A stretch of 32,206 nt of DNA, from contig RFSV01000016.1 in NCBI GenBank assembly GCA_009923785.1, positions 1-32,206 on the forward strand, given 5' to 3'. The stretch is from Acidimicrobiia bacterium (GTDB lineage Bacteria; Actinomycetota; Acidimicrobiia; Acidimicrobiales; Ilumatobacteraceae). The position numbers and the translations under genes were made by a program. The notes below the pieces were generated by a model. That model worked only from the letters and a program-made list of their open reading frames with translations. It did no database searches and was not told the DNA's origin. Positions 31,796 through 32,206 of this stretch are shown here, in pieces (within the stretch, counting starts at the first letter, position 1; each line of letters begins with the position of its first letter).

Positions 31796-32206
31796 TCAGC
31801 TCTCGAACTCGGTGATGAGTTCGCCGATATCGGTGAAGAGCTTCGTCTCGGCGTCGTACTGGATCACCTGCAACGACTCGGCGATGAACTGATCGTCGAG
31901 TCCGTTCATCTTCATTCGCACGTTGTCACGGGTGAAGGTTCCCACCTGATCGAAGTTACGGGCGGCGTTGATGATGGAGGCCCGGGTGAGACCCTCGGGT
32001 GACTCCAAGGCCTGCTTGATGATGAGGGCCGTCATCTCGGCGGTGTGCCAACCGGCGGCAGCCGTCGTGATGATGTCCTTCTTGCCCAGGCTGTCCATGT
32101 AGGCGATGTACTCGGCGATAGCCGGCTCGGCGGCCACAGCCGGATCGAGAATGTCCTTCAGGTTCTGGGCGGTGTACAGACCGTCGGCGGCCGGACCGGC
32201 CAGACC
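31796..32206 (-). CDS. ABC transporter substrate-binding protein, branched-chain amino acid type (5' truncated by window edge)
   Basis: The last ~136 residues of a longer protein; the frame is open to the window edge (LAGPAADGLYTAQNLKDIL), so the ATG-free beginning lies outside. TAAAGWHTAEMTALIIKQALESPEGLTRASIINAARNFD and the C-terminal strand-helix pattern ESLQVIQYDAETKLFTDIGELI fit the periplasmic-binding-protein type 1 family used by LivJ/LivK and related uptake systems for amino acids, urea or amides. The ligand-binding N-terminal domain and lipobox are not visible, so the substrate cannot be told. The gene ends before the strong bidirectional terminator. Confidence 0.82.
   Translation of the reverse strand, partial: GLAGPAADGLYTAQNLKDILDPAVAAEPAIAEYIAYMDSLGKKDIITTAAAGWHTAEMTALIIKQALESPEGLTRASIINAARNFDQVGTFTRDNVRMKMNGLDDQFIAESLQVIQYDAETKLFTDIGELITEFES

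Overview
This is a GC-rich, gene-dense bacterial chromosome segment from an actinobacterium. Coenzyme F420 genes (cofD/fbiA, cofE/fbiB, cofC/fbiD), a WhiB regulator, a PafB-PafC pair, a lysine/alanine/proline-rich histone-like protein, a TIGR03084-type (mycothiol-associated superfamily) protein, a DUF5719 protein and many leaderless genes together point to Actinobacteria. A member of Acidimicrobiia is my best guess, but this rests on gene content only. Both window edges cut genes (ftsH on the left, an ABC substrate-binding protein on the right). I see no tRNA, rRNA, insertion sequence, prophage or CRISPR array.

Layout. (1) 1-1796: the end of ftsH, meeting tail-to-tail a three-gene membrane/envelope operon on the minus strand (6838 to 1790): a giant GT2 glycosyltransferase/membrane protein, a DUF5719 protein and a membrane-anchored thioredoxin. 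(2) 6928-18413: a polysaccharide and sugar-nucleotide region with a flippase, GDP-mannose 4,6-dehydratase, four GT4 glycosyltransferases, a mannose-1-phosphate guanylyltransferase-like enzyme, an SDR protein that has lost its catalytic residues, and an unknown membrane-anchored His-rich protein. One GT4 is translationally coupled to cofD and cofE. (3) 18498-22863: FMN reductase, an unknown 436-residue protein coupled to gpsA, and a cofC/PIG-L deacetylase pair. (4) 22860-26976: a TIGR03084 protein, the histone-like protein with a clear terminator, a 360-base gap holding a possible 35-residue ORF, PIN-PhoH, WhiB and a DEDDh exonuclease. (5) 26961-32206: pafB-pafC, pgi, rarD, a lipoprotein, a strong bidirectional terminator and the truncated ABC substrate-binding protein.

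How the genes fit together. ManC-like protein and GMD can convert mannose-1-phosphate to GDP-4-keto-6-deoxymannose. The GT4 enzymes, the flippase and the GT2 membrane protein could use such donors to build a surface glycan, but no polymerase or initiating transferase is visible. CofC, CofD and CofE cover assembly of the phospholactyl (or phosphoenolpyruvyl) group and glutamate tail of F420; the deazaflavin synthase is outside the window. PafBC would control DNA-damage genes and WhiB would act as an Fe-S regulator.

The most striking non-coding pattern is a recurring -10 box (TANNNT, often TAGNCT or TAGNGT) 6-7 bases before the start codon, which marks leaderless genes and fixes several starts. 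The whiB gene is the contrast: a textbook -35/-10 promoter and a structured leader. I found no clearly new multi-gene system. The best leads are the catalytically dead SDR, the His-rich protein coupled to manC, the whiB leader hairpin and the small Cys-containing ORF.
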